The notes below the pieces were generated by a model. The model ran no database searches. It saw only the letters and a list, made by a program, of their open reading frames with translations, and was not told the origin of the DNA. A DNA stretch of 64,000 nt from Hofstenia miamia (lineage: Eukaryota > Xenacoelomorpha > Acoela > Hofsteniidae). Positions within the stretch are counted from its first letter, which is position 1; each line of letters begins with the position of its first letter. The stretch covers positions 138,395-202,394 of the forward strand of contig CABFPE010000703.1 in the NCBI GenBank assembly GCA_900660155.1. Direction: 5' to 3'. The position numbers and the translations under genes were made by a program. Below are positions 24,703 through 38,600 of this stretch, piece by piece.

Positions 24703-27555
24703 ATAATCCCTAGCAAAAACTAAAATCTCTTCTTGAAAAAAAACGAAATCTGTTTGTAAATTTAATTCAATTTCACATTAACCTAGCCTCATACTATGAC
24801 AAACTATGATCTAAAGCAGGTATTGCAAGCGCCCGACAGTAGTAATCTTGAGGATATTTTCATATGCTTCTTGTAGTTTTTTATAATGAATCATTGATAG
24901 TAGATTTTCTGACGACTTAGAAATAATCTGACGTTCCCCAATATAGAAAAAAGCGATCCAACCCCATCTAATCCTCGTTGCAAAAATCTTTTTGGTAATT
25001 TCAGTTACTTAAATATATATGTTGCCGGTTAACATAATATTTGGATTTAGGCCAAATTATGGCACAACTAGCTTTCTAATTTCAATCATTGAATATAATA
25101 AAGAAATTTAAATAATATTAAATACTTGGTTTTAGTTGGATTTAAAAAAAAGAAACTTTTTGTTACAAAAAATTAAAATTTGTTAACATGCAGCACATTT
25201 TTTAAGCTAGAGAATGAACTGGATGTTAATGTTATGCTTGAAATCAATTAAAATGAATGCAAATAGAATTTTAGATGTCCTTGTATAAAATAATATTCAT
25301 TCAACACATTAAACTATTACATGAAACTAAATGCTATATTGCAGTATATCGAAAGTTGCCTTTGAAGAATCTCTGGGTATATTTGAATTGCACCATCTCT
25401 CATCATTATTTTGAATTTTTTATGTATTTTTATAAAAGTTATAAAAAAATTAACAATAATCCTGAAACATGAGATTAAATATGTAGATTCATTGTTTGAA
25501 AACATATATAATACAGAATATAAGGAATCGAGATGGAAATATTTTCAAGTTGGACAACATTTTTTGCTAGATAAAATAATGGCTTTTGATTTTTGCTATG
25601 AATTTAAATTTAAATTAAATATATCTATGCCAGAGAAAACTAAATTTGTGAATAATGTAATTCACAGATGCATGGGAGCTAGGAAAGTTTTCAAAACAGA
25701 TGAGAAACGCATGACAAAGAATTTTCCATCAATAAAATCTGCAACATGTTTGAATTTGTGACGCTGAAATCATAAAATTTCAAGAAAGCTATCATCAACT
25801 ATCAATTGGGGATTATTCCCTGTTTTAATTTATATCGTTCTTCTTAAGACAAGATTTAGTTTCTAACATCAATTTAGCTGTAATTTTGATTAAGTTTGTT
25901 ATTAATTTAAATTGCCATTAGAATAAAACATGGCTTACTAAAAATAGGAAAAACTAAGAGAACAACGAAATTTAATTAATTTCACTTAAGCTTAGCATCA
26001 TACTATGACATACTGTGTTTGTGTATGTTAAGGTTATGTGGAAACTATTTGACTTGCATATTCATCTCTACAAGTAAATTTAACCTTTCTAGTGTACATT
26101 AATCTTACACAGTTTTGGGAATGCTATACTACTGTATGAGTTAATGTGTTGAGTTAGTAATATAATTTTTGGATTGACATTAAGTATTATTGCATACGTT
26201 TAAGATGTGGTGTTTATATAGCAACAGTTCAACTAACATTTTGTATAAATTTATGTGTTGTATTGTGCTACAATTTCAAGATTCCCATTATAAAGGTTTT
26301 GTTCACGCTTAGATTTTATTCTAAATTCATTTTCAATTGCCCTAATCTACTAAATTTGATTGCTTACTAACAGTGCATGTCAAAATAAATTGAAGTAAAT
26401 TGAATAACAAGTCAATGAATTGTAGAGTAAATTTGTGCATTATTATAAACATTGCGCAGTAATTTTTTTGTAAATTCTACTAAAATAGCTCTGGAGAATT
26501 TCCCATTTCTAATTTTGGCAGGATAATTTATATATTGTCTTACTGAATAAATTAACACAGTTTTAACAGTCAAAGTGCCAAATCACAAACAAAAAATTAA
26601 TTAAAAATTTATAAAGTATGCAGAAAATTGTTGCCGCCGTGACAAAATAATTTTCCTAAATATGTAGCCTGTAGAATAATTAGTTTTACTGGAAAACATT
26701 AGGCACTAAGAATAAGTATTTTTAATATTTATTCATTTAGCATTGATGTTTTCATGGCCACTAGAAATGTTCAATTTTCACTTTAATATCTTTGAGTTAA
26801 AATAAATTGCATGTTAATAAAAGATTGATATTGAGATTTTGGAAGTGGTTCTTTCGTCAACAAACCTAAATTAAATTCTTGCAAGAAAAGCATGATTCCA
26901 AATTCTAAGTTGCATTTCTAAGCAGGTTCTGGCTATCACTAATTTAACTCTAAAATAATTAATTGGAAAATAGCTTGAAGTTGAAAAAAATAATATAAAT
27001 TTATTTCAATATCATGTGCCTGGAAATTCCTTTGCAATAGTAACATTTTGATTTGTTCTAGGTAAAATCTAAGCTACACCTTTTCCAACTAATTCAGAAT
27101 AAGCGCCAATTAACTTCAGAAAAGTGACATTGAATTTCGGAAATGTAACAAAGAATTTAAGATAAGTTAACAATAAAATTCGGACAACATACTAATGAAA
27201 TTCGAACAACATGCTAATGAATTTCGGACATTTCTCTTAAGGGTATTATTTTATCTGATTACTGTACGAGGATCTTGTTTTTTCTCATGGTTTTCATTTT
27301 TTGAAGTCTCATAAATATTTCTAGCTATTTATATTTTTTAGGTCCCGATATTTTATTAAATGCCTCACAACAAACCTAAATAAAAATTCCAGTTCGAGTT
27401 AAAACTGTGTACTGTAGTAAAGTGATCAACTCAGTGAAATTTATTTATTAACCGGTAACTACAAATTTACATAACAAGAAAAGTTAAGAAGGAATAGTCT
27501 TAGACATGGTTAAAGGGTTAGCTATCTCTAGCTTTTACTACATATCTGTCAACAT

Positions 27556-27869
27556 CAGGGTTTTAGAGTCGAGTTCCATTTACTGATACCAAGTTCAAGT
27601 TTTTACGTTTCGAGTTCGAGTATTTTTTTAAAGAAAATTCCGAGTTCGATCGAGTTTTTTTCCAATTCTGAGTTTCTTAAGGGTAAAAGACATTTATTTG
27701 CGATTGGTAAAGAAATAGAAATGTAATATAATTTAATTTTTAAGGTATTTTCGAGTGGATTTTTGAATAAGTTCGAGTTTTGATTATTTCTCCTACGAGT
27801 TTTTCCGATCGAGTTTTGGGAGCTTATTTGAGTTCGAGTTCTTAACATTCCGAGTACTCGAAAACCCTG
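27556..27869. mobile_element. hAT-like MITE, 314 bp
   Basis: The left end CAGGGTTTTAGAGT and the inverted right end CAGGGTTTTCGAGT agree at 13 of 14 bases. Flanking 8-mers GTCAACAT (27548-27555) and GTCAAGGT (27870-27877) agree at 6 of 8, as expected of an aged hAT target duplication. The inside holds no ORF of note but has about a dozen CGAGTT/GAGTTCGAG motifs, mostly on the plus strand. Confidence 0.7.
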
Positions 27870-27877
27870 GTCAAGGT

Positions 27878-30800
27878 TTAGGGCTAGGACAATCCAAGAC
27901 GTAGATAGTGCCGTTGCTGTTGAGTTATGTGTTAGCAAATATAGAGAGAAAATGCTAAAATCATTTGTAGATCTTGCAATATTTCTCATCAGGAGAGAGA
28001 AATTGAGTGGTTTTTCACAGATATATAGGAAAAGCTGAGGATAGCGAGCGCTTTAACTATGACGAATGGTTTCATCATGTCTAAGACGTTTCGGTGAAAA
28101 TTACTTGAGTGCAAGAATAATATCTCGCCGCCTATAAATTTTTCAGATTTATTTAGATTTCTATCTTTTCGGAATGTGTTGAAAACTTCTTTAAAAATTG
28201 GCACTGAATTATTTGATTTTAACTATGTTTCAAAGTTTTTCACTAGATCATATAATTTTTCGATTTTATTTTGGATACATTATAAAATGAATGTTGATAT
28301 ATATGTATTTACAACTTTGTTTATATTTTAGTGCTTACTGAAAAATATCGTGATCCATTATCATACAAAGTCATTTTAAGCAAAATATTTTTGTATTTCG
28401 TATATTGTGGAGTTGGACTAAATGCGTTATTAGCTTGGTATTTTTTGATTTTAAAAAATTAATAAATTTCTGCTTGCTCTTGGTGTTTTTGTTTTGGATA
28501 GTTTTTATAATTGTGGTTTTCCGCACAAAAAATGCTGTAACATTTACACAAAAAGTTTCTTTGTAGAATATGATAATAGCCTGAACATGAGCTGTACATA
28601 GTAAGGTTAACATAGTTATCGACAACATTAGATCATATATAATTTTGTTATTTATGAGACTGATTCAAAATTTCGGTGAAATTTTAAAAGTAAAATCTCT
28701 ACACTTTTGTAGTTATGCATTTTTAAAAATTAACATTTAACTCATCGCAATGCGAACTTCTTTTAAATTTGGATTTGAATCCTATACTTTCATTTTGAAG
28801 TTGTTGATATTTTCAACGTTTAAGCTTAGGCTAAAGTTTGCCTTTGATTTTTTCCTTCTTCTTTAATTGATTTTTTAGCTTTTTGATCAGATTATCAAAA
28901 ATGAACATTATTATTATTTTATATAATTACTTGATCAATAGCAGATGCTTCCATTTTCTTGATAGATTTTTCAAAGTTGTTTATGACTTTTTTCAATTTT
29001 TCATTAAGTGAATCTTTTGAGAAGAGATTACTTTAGATTCAATTATAGGAGATTTGACTCCATAGAAGAGTGAAAAAAATCTTCTTTTTCATCTAATTAA
29101 TTTTTTTCTTAATCATTGCAATAAAACCATTACAATTTCATTTGCTTTGAGTGATTGCATAATATTTAAAATCAGTAAATGATTTTAGGAAACTTGTTAC
29201 TTTCATTCAGATGTATTTCCAATTTTACTACAGAAATTGCATTACTTAAAAAGTTAACAACAACTTACGTGGGAACTTCTATTATAAAATATACAAGGAA
29301 GATTTTCCTTTGAAAGACGTATAAGGCAATCAGAAATAGTATGGAATATAATTGCAGATTATCTCTGATCCGCACACAAATTCAAAATATACGTTTGAAG
29401 GTATTTCAGAACATATGTATGCTTGACTGCAAACATACAAACTCCATTCTGAAATTTATTCTGTCAAGCCTACCGTCAGTAATAGTTTTGAAATATGCTA
29501 GTGATTGATTAAGCAAGTTTTATTTAGACACACTTGTTGACTTTTGAAAGTGAATAGCGGATAAAGTGCAAGCCAATCTGTTAATATAAATCGTACTTTG
29601 ACAAGCCTGTAGTTTAAAATCATTGAAAAATGAAGAGTGCATCGTTTCAATTCAACTTCAATTGCGTTTTTAAATAACCCGAAATTTTAAGACATGTCTT
29701 TCATTAAGAACAAAATTTTTTTAAACATATTTTGCTAAAATAAGTTGCTTAGAAGACCTGAATTTACTTTTTCTAAGTGCTAAGAAGCTTCGCAGCAGAT
29801 TTCCTTCCCCAGATGCTACTTCATTTACTACACTTTAAGCATAATTCCTTCAGTAATTTATTTTATTATCAAATAAACGTTCACTCACCAATTTATTTTT
29901 CTAAATGCGACAATTATAATTGTAATATAATTCTCGTCTGCTTCTACAAAGAAAATAGATATGCTACTTAAAATTCCTTAAATTCTCTGAAGAAATTCTA
30001 GATGGAATCTTTCTAAGGCTTTAATCCTATTTTACTTATATTATCAAAAGTAATAAATTTTGATAACAATTGCCAAACGAATAGCATCATCAAACATATG
30101 TTATAAAATCTATCAAGGTAAGTCACAAAAACGTTAAAAAAATTTAGCTACCCTAAACTTTGGATTGAGACAAATATATCGATAAATGCGATCCTTTAAT
30201 GTGATGAACATTTGTGCTAGAAATTATTCCTGTGCCTGAAGTATTTGAACATCTTTACTATTTCTAAAACTTTTGAGTTCTTCCCATAGCCAATGTTGGA
30301 AAATGAAGGCTGTCTAAAACCCATAGGAGCAAAAAATAAGCTCAAAAATTTCCTTTTCTGTACATTGATCGCTAGGTCGTGTATTAATTGGTGTTAAATT
30401 GACAATTTTTATCAAGAAAAATCTTTGTATGTTTTGCAAAAATAGAAATGTTATCGGTTGTTAATGCATGAATGATTGCTCAAAAAAAGATAGTTTTGGA
30501 TGGGTGGTGGAAGGGGGACGAGGGGGTTGAGGTGAATTAAGAACTCAAAAACCACCTCAGTTGGATTTGTATACAAAACGACATTTCACTATATAGTATT
30601 CGATTCTATTTTCATATAAATTTTGGAAATAGTTTTATAGTGAACATGCATTTTATTGTTCAAATACTTTTACATTTTGTTAGCTTTGCAGAGAAACTTA
30701 TTGTTTTCTGATTGAATCAATTTTGTAAACCAGTTCATAATGGTGAATTTCTCATTCTAGATGTAAATAGAGCTTAAGGCTTCAAATCTTCACGGTCTCA

Positions 30801-31191
30801 ACATTTAGCAAAAAAAAATTTCATTTATTAAAAAAATCTGTTTGCATTACTAAATTATTAGATTTAACAGTATAAATAGTGGTATGCTTTTTATGTGCTT
30901 TGTTTATACAGTTCATGCACAAACGACTTGCAGGCAGAATCTGCTAACACTTTAATAAATTATAATATATTTTCTTCAAAATTTTCAATACAAAATTCCA
31001 ATAAAACTATGGTAAATTAAGAGTTTTGCAAGCGTCTGTTTTCATTTAAAACTAACCTTCATGCTTAAGAATAACAGTATTTATAAGGAGTTAAATGTCA
31101 ATTGGAAAATGGTGTTTTTCAAATTCCTTGATTTCTTTGAATTCTCACACACTTACAAACTCTAATTCAACATTAAAAAGCTAAATTTAAA
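27878..31191. other. AT-rich DNA downstream of the TSNAXIP1-like gene
   Basis: No gene recognised; the part nearest 31191 must hold the gene's 3' UTR. A G-rich patch lies at 30501-30532. Confidence 0.45.
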
Positions 31192-32609
31192 CTATTTTCC
31201 AGCATTAAGGGCTCGTCTACGTTGAACAGTTGCCATCTTATCAATACTAGTTTGCAGTTGTTTCAAAGAGCGGACTCGTTCACGTCTACTAAAGTTGTAT
31301 GCCATCTTGCGTAATTCCTTCTCACTTGTTATTTTCTCGATAGGTGGCACTAATTTCGACTTAATATCTAAATATGAATAGCCTTAATAAATATAAAAAA
31401 ATCATTCTTAAGCGTGTTTCCTTGTGTAGAAAACAGTTTGAATGGATTTTGCAAATGTTGAGAACGAATTTTCGGTAGGATACTTGATTAAAAGACTGTA
31501 ATTTATATAGTAAATGATTCAGAGATTATGGTGAAAGTGACATTAAATATGTATCTAATAAGAACCTTTGGTTGACTCCAGTCTTCCATCTTCCACGCGT
31601 TTTGGTAAGACGCTTGCAATATTGTCTTCGTTTTCCAAGTATTCTTGATAAGCAGTTATTACCACTAAAGTCTCAAAAGCAACTTTGCCATCAGAAACTT
31701 TTCCAAAACTGTGCAAAGCAGCCTCATTGTACATTTTTTTTCGTAAGCGAATATTATGAAGTGGCAAAATTTGACTCATCGCCTGAAATCAATGCATAAG
31801 AATAAATATTTATAATAATTATAATGCATAACTTAATGTTAAGGAACTAGAAAAATAGAGCACACTTTGAAATATTGAATTGACCTGCAGTTATTCAGTA
31901 AATGGGCCCATTACCTATAGCACAAATTTTAATAACTAGCTTTGCTATTATATAGTTGTTAATGGAATCAAAGTTTATAGACTATTAGTGATTAAGAAGA
32001 AAAAGAAATCTGTAATGCATGGAGTTAATAATTATATTAAAGATAACTGTATCTATAGAAATTTAGGAATTGAAATAATCAATTTAAGAGTATTAAAAAG
32101 GATGTAAATTTAGAATGGCATTTGACTTTTTGTACTTATAATACTAACAAAATTCATGAAGCACAAATCTAATACATGTGCTTTTTGTGTGGTTTCAATA
32201 AAATACCTCTGCATATTCCACATCTGTCATGTAACCAGGCTCCTTGGATGGAAACTGACACAAAAGTATTTCTGCATGATTGTACCTGGGTTCTTTACCT
32301 TTCAAGATTAAATATAGAAAAAAGTTCATTACTTTATCCGCTGCAATTTGATTTTCACTGAATGAAATATACTCTAAAATAATATCATCTCTCTCTTCTG
32401 CGGGCATAAAACCGTACAGTAAAGAAACAAGACTTGCAAAGTCTTCAATTTCCATCCATTCGATTGAAAGAATCTAAATTCAAAAAATGATATTGTGCTT
32501 GTGATCAAATTTAAAAAAATTCTGCAATGCAAAAATTTTGAATGTATTTTGACTATATCAATTTAGAAATGATGTTTTATTCGCAACTGAAAACAGAATT
32601 GAATATTGG

Positions 32610-32670
<61 letters not shown>

Positions 32671-35600
32671 ACGCAATCTTAATTAACTCAAACTAAAAAA
32701 GATTTTTCAAAGAGTATTTAAAAGTTGGTTAGTAAAATTCAGTTACATAAATTCATAGAAATCATTTATGGCAACCAATTGCTTAGACAATGTATATTTT
32801 TATGGGAATGTTGAATTCTTTCTTAGGATATTCATACATTTCAAATTTAACAAATGTTTTAAGCTTAACTCTTATCAGGACGTCTGCCAACATTTTGTTG
32901 ACATTTTGCATGTGTTATATTTCAACAGTGATGCATCTTGTCAATAATAGTTATTCTATAGGTACATGAATAAAATCATTTAATCTATACGTATATAAGA
33001 AAAAAGTTGAAAAAATTTTATAATTGCAAAATGCATAGGACTTCTATTTCTCATGCCTACAATTGCTCGAAAATTGGTTTTGACATTCTTGATGAAAATC
33101 TGTTGAAAATTTCTAACTGAAATCTTAATTTTGTTATATATTCTCGTGCAGGTAACATGTATTGAGATAAAACTATGAAACCGATTTTTGAAGAGTTAGT
33201 TGCTTGCTGAGAACCATATTAAGGGTAGTCTTCAACAACCAAAAATCAAGAAAGGTGTTTGAAATACTGTCATTGCCACCAAATTTATAGAATAAAGATT
33301 CCTAATATCATCAAGTGGTCATCAATCACATAGAAATGTTCGAGGTTGTTGTCTGTGTCAATATTACTGTTCCAATTTTTTTCAATTCTCACAGTGTGAA
33401 TCCCTGCTTGTATATCAACAGCATGCAACGGCTGTTATATATAGTTTTACGTTCTTATTTTGAATACAAGTGATGTTGTTTTAAAGTGACTGTATTTTTA
33501 TTTCTATATTGCATTTACAAATAACAAACAAGATCTTTATTAGATGCTTGAAAGTTTCAATTTCAAAGATCAATTATAGGCAACATCAGACATAGTTTAT
33601 GTATTATAAAGTATATTTCTAATGTTACAGAAGTTCGACAACGTGGGTTGTTTCAAACGTCCTTATAAGCGAATAAGAAATTAAATGGGCCCTGACTCCT
33701 GCGCAAAAAAAAACTTCTATTAATATTTTGCTAGTACCTCTCTTATGGCTCAGAAAATTCCAATAATTATTTTATAAATTCTATTACATGTAATCGTACA
33801 TTTTTTATAGAAATATCTTCAATGGTAGGGAGATAATTTAGAAAAGGTAATATGTTTAATATTTATCGTACCAATTTTCCCAAGTGGAGAGCATATCGTA
33901 GATAAGATGCGTCAAGATTTCCAACTAAGCATTGAATTAGCAATAAAAGAAGCCAATTGGTCTTCACGTAACTTCTGATTGAACTTAAAAAATCATAAAC
34001 AGACGCATAGACAACTTCTACCATCATATATCTTTCCTAAATATGAACAAATTATAATTTCTTTTAATTTAAACCTAGCAAATCTAAATGACAATTTTTA
34101 TATGTACATGTATGTATACAGTAGAATAATTCATTAATTGGCTCGAATTTCGGTTTTCTTATATAATGATTACATTTTAATGTAAAATGATCTGATTTTC
34201 TAAAACCATGTGATCACTCTTCGTGTTTGAGTCATCAGTTACACTGAGAAATTGCAACAATGAAATGCATTCTGTTCTTAGTCACCATTATATATCATTG
34301 GTAAGTAAGGCTTTTTAAATTACATGTAGGTGCATGTTCCTTTTTGTTTTTTATTCTAATAACTCCCCAAAAAATTTTGAACTTACAGAAAAACAACTTT
34401 TATAGCAATGGTGAATACAGAAATATTTTTTTAGAGGGGCCAAATGCAAGATAAAATGCTAAATGCATAATTCGGTACTAGGGCTGGTTAAAAGTATTGA
34501 ATTTTTAAATTTCAAAATTCAAAACTATGCGTGAACTTAATTGACTCCAATGTGCAAATATACAATTTGTGCAACTTCTCAGGACTTAACCAAATTCTTT
34601 TTAAATTTCAATTATCTCATTGTTTTTAGGCCAAAATAATAACATTGAAAGTGGGCAATTGCGTGAAATTGTAATAAATTTTTCAAGAAAATTGTTTTTA
34701 GAAACAACGGTATTTTTGTGTAATATTTTTCACAAAAACGTGCACTAAGTTGAATACATTATGTATTTCAAATTATAGGATTTCATTGTGCACTACAAAT
34801 AAGAAATTTTTAGTGCATTTTTAATGATATAGAATTAGGTAAAGTACAAAATGTTCACATAAATTTACAAAAATGTGCCTACCCGTCAAATGTTGTTGAA
34901 TATTTTGATAAAATTCAAGAAAATCAAACATCCCAAAATACAAAAAACTTGCGAAAATCAATGAAATTTTAAAATTCGGAAAATTTTGAAAAGTCACAGA
35001 AATGTTTCTTGCAATTTTAGAGAAGGTGCATGTTGTTGAAACTCGCAAATATTTTTGAATTTGAATACAAAAATTTGATGCAAAAGAATTCCGTTTGTAA
35101 TTTTTTGTACCATTTAAAGCAACTAGGGGCCCGCCCCCCCCCCCCGCCCCCTATTTTATATGTTAAACTAGAAAAAAACCTGGAAATATTCATAAAATGC
35201 TCCCAAAAAAGAGTTGCCACTGTCAGAAACATTTCTGTCTTTCCAGAGTAGTGATGCTAAGAACTGCTCTGTGATTGTTTGAACTCTTTCTTCACTTAGA
35301 TGTCGAGGATGGGAACGAAAATACTTAGATCGTGCCTTAAAGTCTTCCCACAGAATATCAAATTGTTCATCCAACTTTGCAAATACCTAAAATTTCACAA
35401 TTTCACTCTATGTTTGATTTCAATACGATGATTTATATATAGGTATAAAATGCAGAAATTTGACTAAATTATGATCCGAAAGTCCAGAAGTTGCAATTCT
35501 GTTTCTTAGAGGGGCTAGTTTATCAGTGTGTATTTTATAACTTTCTAAAATTACTTTATGACCATTACTGAAAAGGGAAATATTGCAATGAACTGAAATG

Positions 35601-38600
35601 TATGTTTAAAATTGTTTTTAGATATTTATCTCAACATATTTATGCGTGCATCCTATATTATTTATTTAATTTAACACAAAGCAGTACACTGGGTTTTTTA
35701 ATCAGCAAGGTACATCTCTTTTTTAAATTCACTTTGTGCACATCGCTGAGCTTGGAGGCCCTATTTACAGAAAAATACTAAGCTATTATTGATTGTTTTT
35801 CTCAAGGTGTAAGGTGGACATTGCATGTGTTAGTGCATTCATCAATAAATGTGTCAATATCGAGAACTTTTCAAATTTCTTGATAGACTTAGAAAACTTT
35901 TTTCTGAAATGTGTACCACTCAATTTATATCTTTAAAGATTCACTGTGCAACTTGGAGTTAAGGGTTACAACGAAGCAATATAAAAACATTATGGCTGTC
36001 TTCATTGCGTCAAGCTTATTGTTTGTGACACTTAAAAACAATTTAAGAAAGATCGATGATATTCAACTATACCTTTATTTTTCTACAAAAATAAATTAAA
36101 ATTATGCTGAAGAGGGTGTATGGTATGATAATAGGTTGCAAAGAAATCCCCGGGAAGGTCGTAATTGAACTGAAAAAACTCAATAGATTATAATTTTATA
36201 CGATTACCTTTGCCAAGCCTTCATTGGATTTATCACGAGCAAAATACAAAGCATCATCGTCAGCAAGTGTTAGCGAAGAGCTATGTCGAGCGATTCTCGC
36301 GCTTTTGCGGACTTCTTCTTTAGATTGCGGCTGGGATATTTCATCACCAATCACATCATCATCTCCTTCTAAATAGCTTTAAGAAGTAGTTTTGCAGAGC
36401 AAGTTTTAGATATTTAATGCGATAGCATGTTATGTGAACATACAGTAGAAGACTGTTTCCTAATATATTTAAGTTTTAGTCAATTTATAATTTAAATTTC
36501 ATTATAGTGCAGTTCAAACAATTGGTGATATTCAGTACATTTTTATATGAAGAATAAAGTAATGTGATTTAAATTTGACAAAAATAACCTTGTAAAGTAA
36601 TAATTACCTTCAACTTTCTCTTTTGTTATTGGTTTCTCTACTTCATGTTCTTGCGCATCACCCTCTGCTTTTGGTTCTCTTAATTTTTCTGCGAATTTGG
36701 CTGCGTATTCATCTTCCTTCGAAGGCTTAAGAATTTTTAGCTTAGGCCTGGAAATTCTTATCATTGTAGTGTTCTTAGGTAATTGAATTATCCAGTCATG
36801 ATTCGTGATTTTATGAGGGCAAATGATTGTCTTACTTCCGCATGAGGCACAAAAACGATTTTGAGGTAGTTCATTGAATGTCTTCCCATAATTTGCAGAG
36901 GAATACAACATGGCAGCATAGCGACTAATTACCTATATTAGGCAGTAAATTTGAGCTGAACATGGGTTAAAATTACAAACCCTGTGACTTGCCTTATATG
37001 TAAAACATCAAAGTTGTGGCCCGAAATCAATGCATGTAAGTACAATCCATTTAGTAAATTAACCCTCTAATGTCCGTAGTTGTAAATCCATGCAAAATTT
37101 CTATATTAAATACCCCTTTGGCAAAATAAATAATCATTTGTGATTTACTGATCGAAATTGAATGAAAAACGATTTTTGGCGGGAGTAAAGAGGTGTGTTT
37201 TGGTATTTAAAAAATGCAAAAACTGTTATTTTTAAAAATATTTTACTGTGATTCAAACAAGACAGAAGGACTCAAAAAAATATGTCCATGCTCAGCGATG
37301 TAATAATTTTGAATGACTTTAGTCTTTTGCTATCTGCTAAATTCATTCAATAGTGTAAAATAGCAAATTTGCAGCTCTGGTCAGTGAGGGTATCATAAAG
37401 TAAATTTTCATATCTTTAACAATGTAATATTATCTGTTGTATATCAAATCAATATGCATTCTTTATAATTTTTTAATAAATTCCATTATAGATGACCCGT
37501 AGATGCTAGGACCATGCATGTATCTCATATGCTTTATAATAATGTCATCAATCCTAAGAGTGCATATTAACAAAATGGTTCTTATCCATTTAAAATGAAT
37601 AAAAATGTATTGATAACCGCTCATTCAGTCGTTTTATCACTTTCAAACGATTTTAAGAAACATTGTTATTTGGCAACTTTCCAAACTTGTACTACCTGGA
37701 ATTGCAAATATACAACCAAACCAAAAAAACTAGGTAAATACATGCACGCTCAATTCAAAGATTTAATATCAGTTCTATGGCCCATAGATATATGAAAAAC
37801 AAAGAATATTTGATTGAATTTGTTTTCTGTGGTTGGGCATTACAGCATACTCACTGCTGTTCCTAAACTATATATCATCATGTTTAATTATTTTTTAAAG
37901 GGATGGTATACAATTAAGGGATGTATTATAATTAATGTTCTCCTAAGAAATCTATTAATAAAAATTTTTGCAACTTTTTGAATAATCTAAGGAAACCTTT
38001 TATAAGTGGATTATGGATCTGGTTTGGCACTTGCGAAACAAGGACTCGACTGATTATCCTCATGCACCGATCCGTTTCCATCTTTTCTGTAAAAATTCCA
38101 TTAATTAATATTTTGGTGCAATTAATGCAAGTAAAATTATAAACAATGTCTTTAGAGTACTGTTGTGAGGAACCATCTATTTTAATGCGATTTGAAAGCA
38201 AATACTTCAGTGAGAAAGAGACCATAATTGAAGAAATTGGTATCAAGGGCATTAGAAAATTTTAAATTTAAATTAACCATCTTCCTAATTATTTTAACAC
38301 ATACCTGTTCTTGCGGCTCAAGTGGGTCAAAGATAGTATCAACCGCAAACAACTCTTCCTTACTGAGATTTTTATTATTGTCACCTTTCATTACAGCTTT
38401 TCTGTCTTTAGCCATCATTTTTTCATCCATACGGATTTTTTCTTTCGCTGCTTGTAAACTTTGTTTATGTTCTCTTAGCAGCTCCAACTCACTGCGTATA
38501 TTGTTGATTGTCGAATTAAATGATAGTTGAGTTTTCTCCAAATCAATGTCAAGCTCTTTTAAAAAATTTTCGTCTTCTGTATATCTCGGATCTGCAGTTG

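Larger units (their letters stand above)
20111..27547. other. mostly featureless AT-rich DNA with a gap
   Basis: Contains the 21.5-kb inverted repeat, the N gap, and weak open frames at 22098-22777 and 25411-25761 (plus strand) with no recognised family. Confidence 0.4.

Noticed and set aside
24429-24716. ORFs across the N gap.
   Set aside because: They consist of TA repeats and unknown bases.
37932-38252. Minus-strand open frame in the intron after exon 38640-38305.
   Set aside because: No acceptor/donor pair with a length divisible by three gives a convincing exon, and the flanking exons already join in phase.
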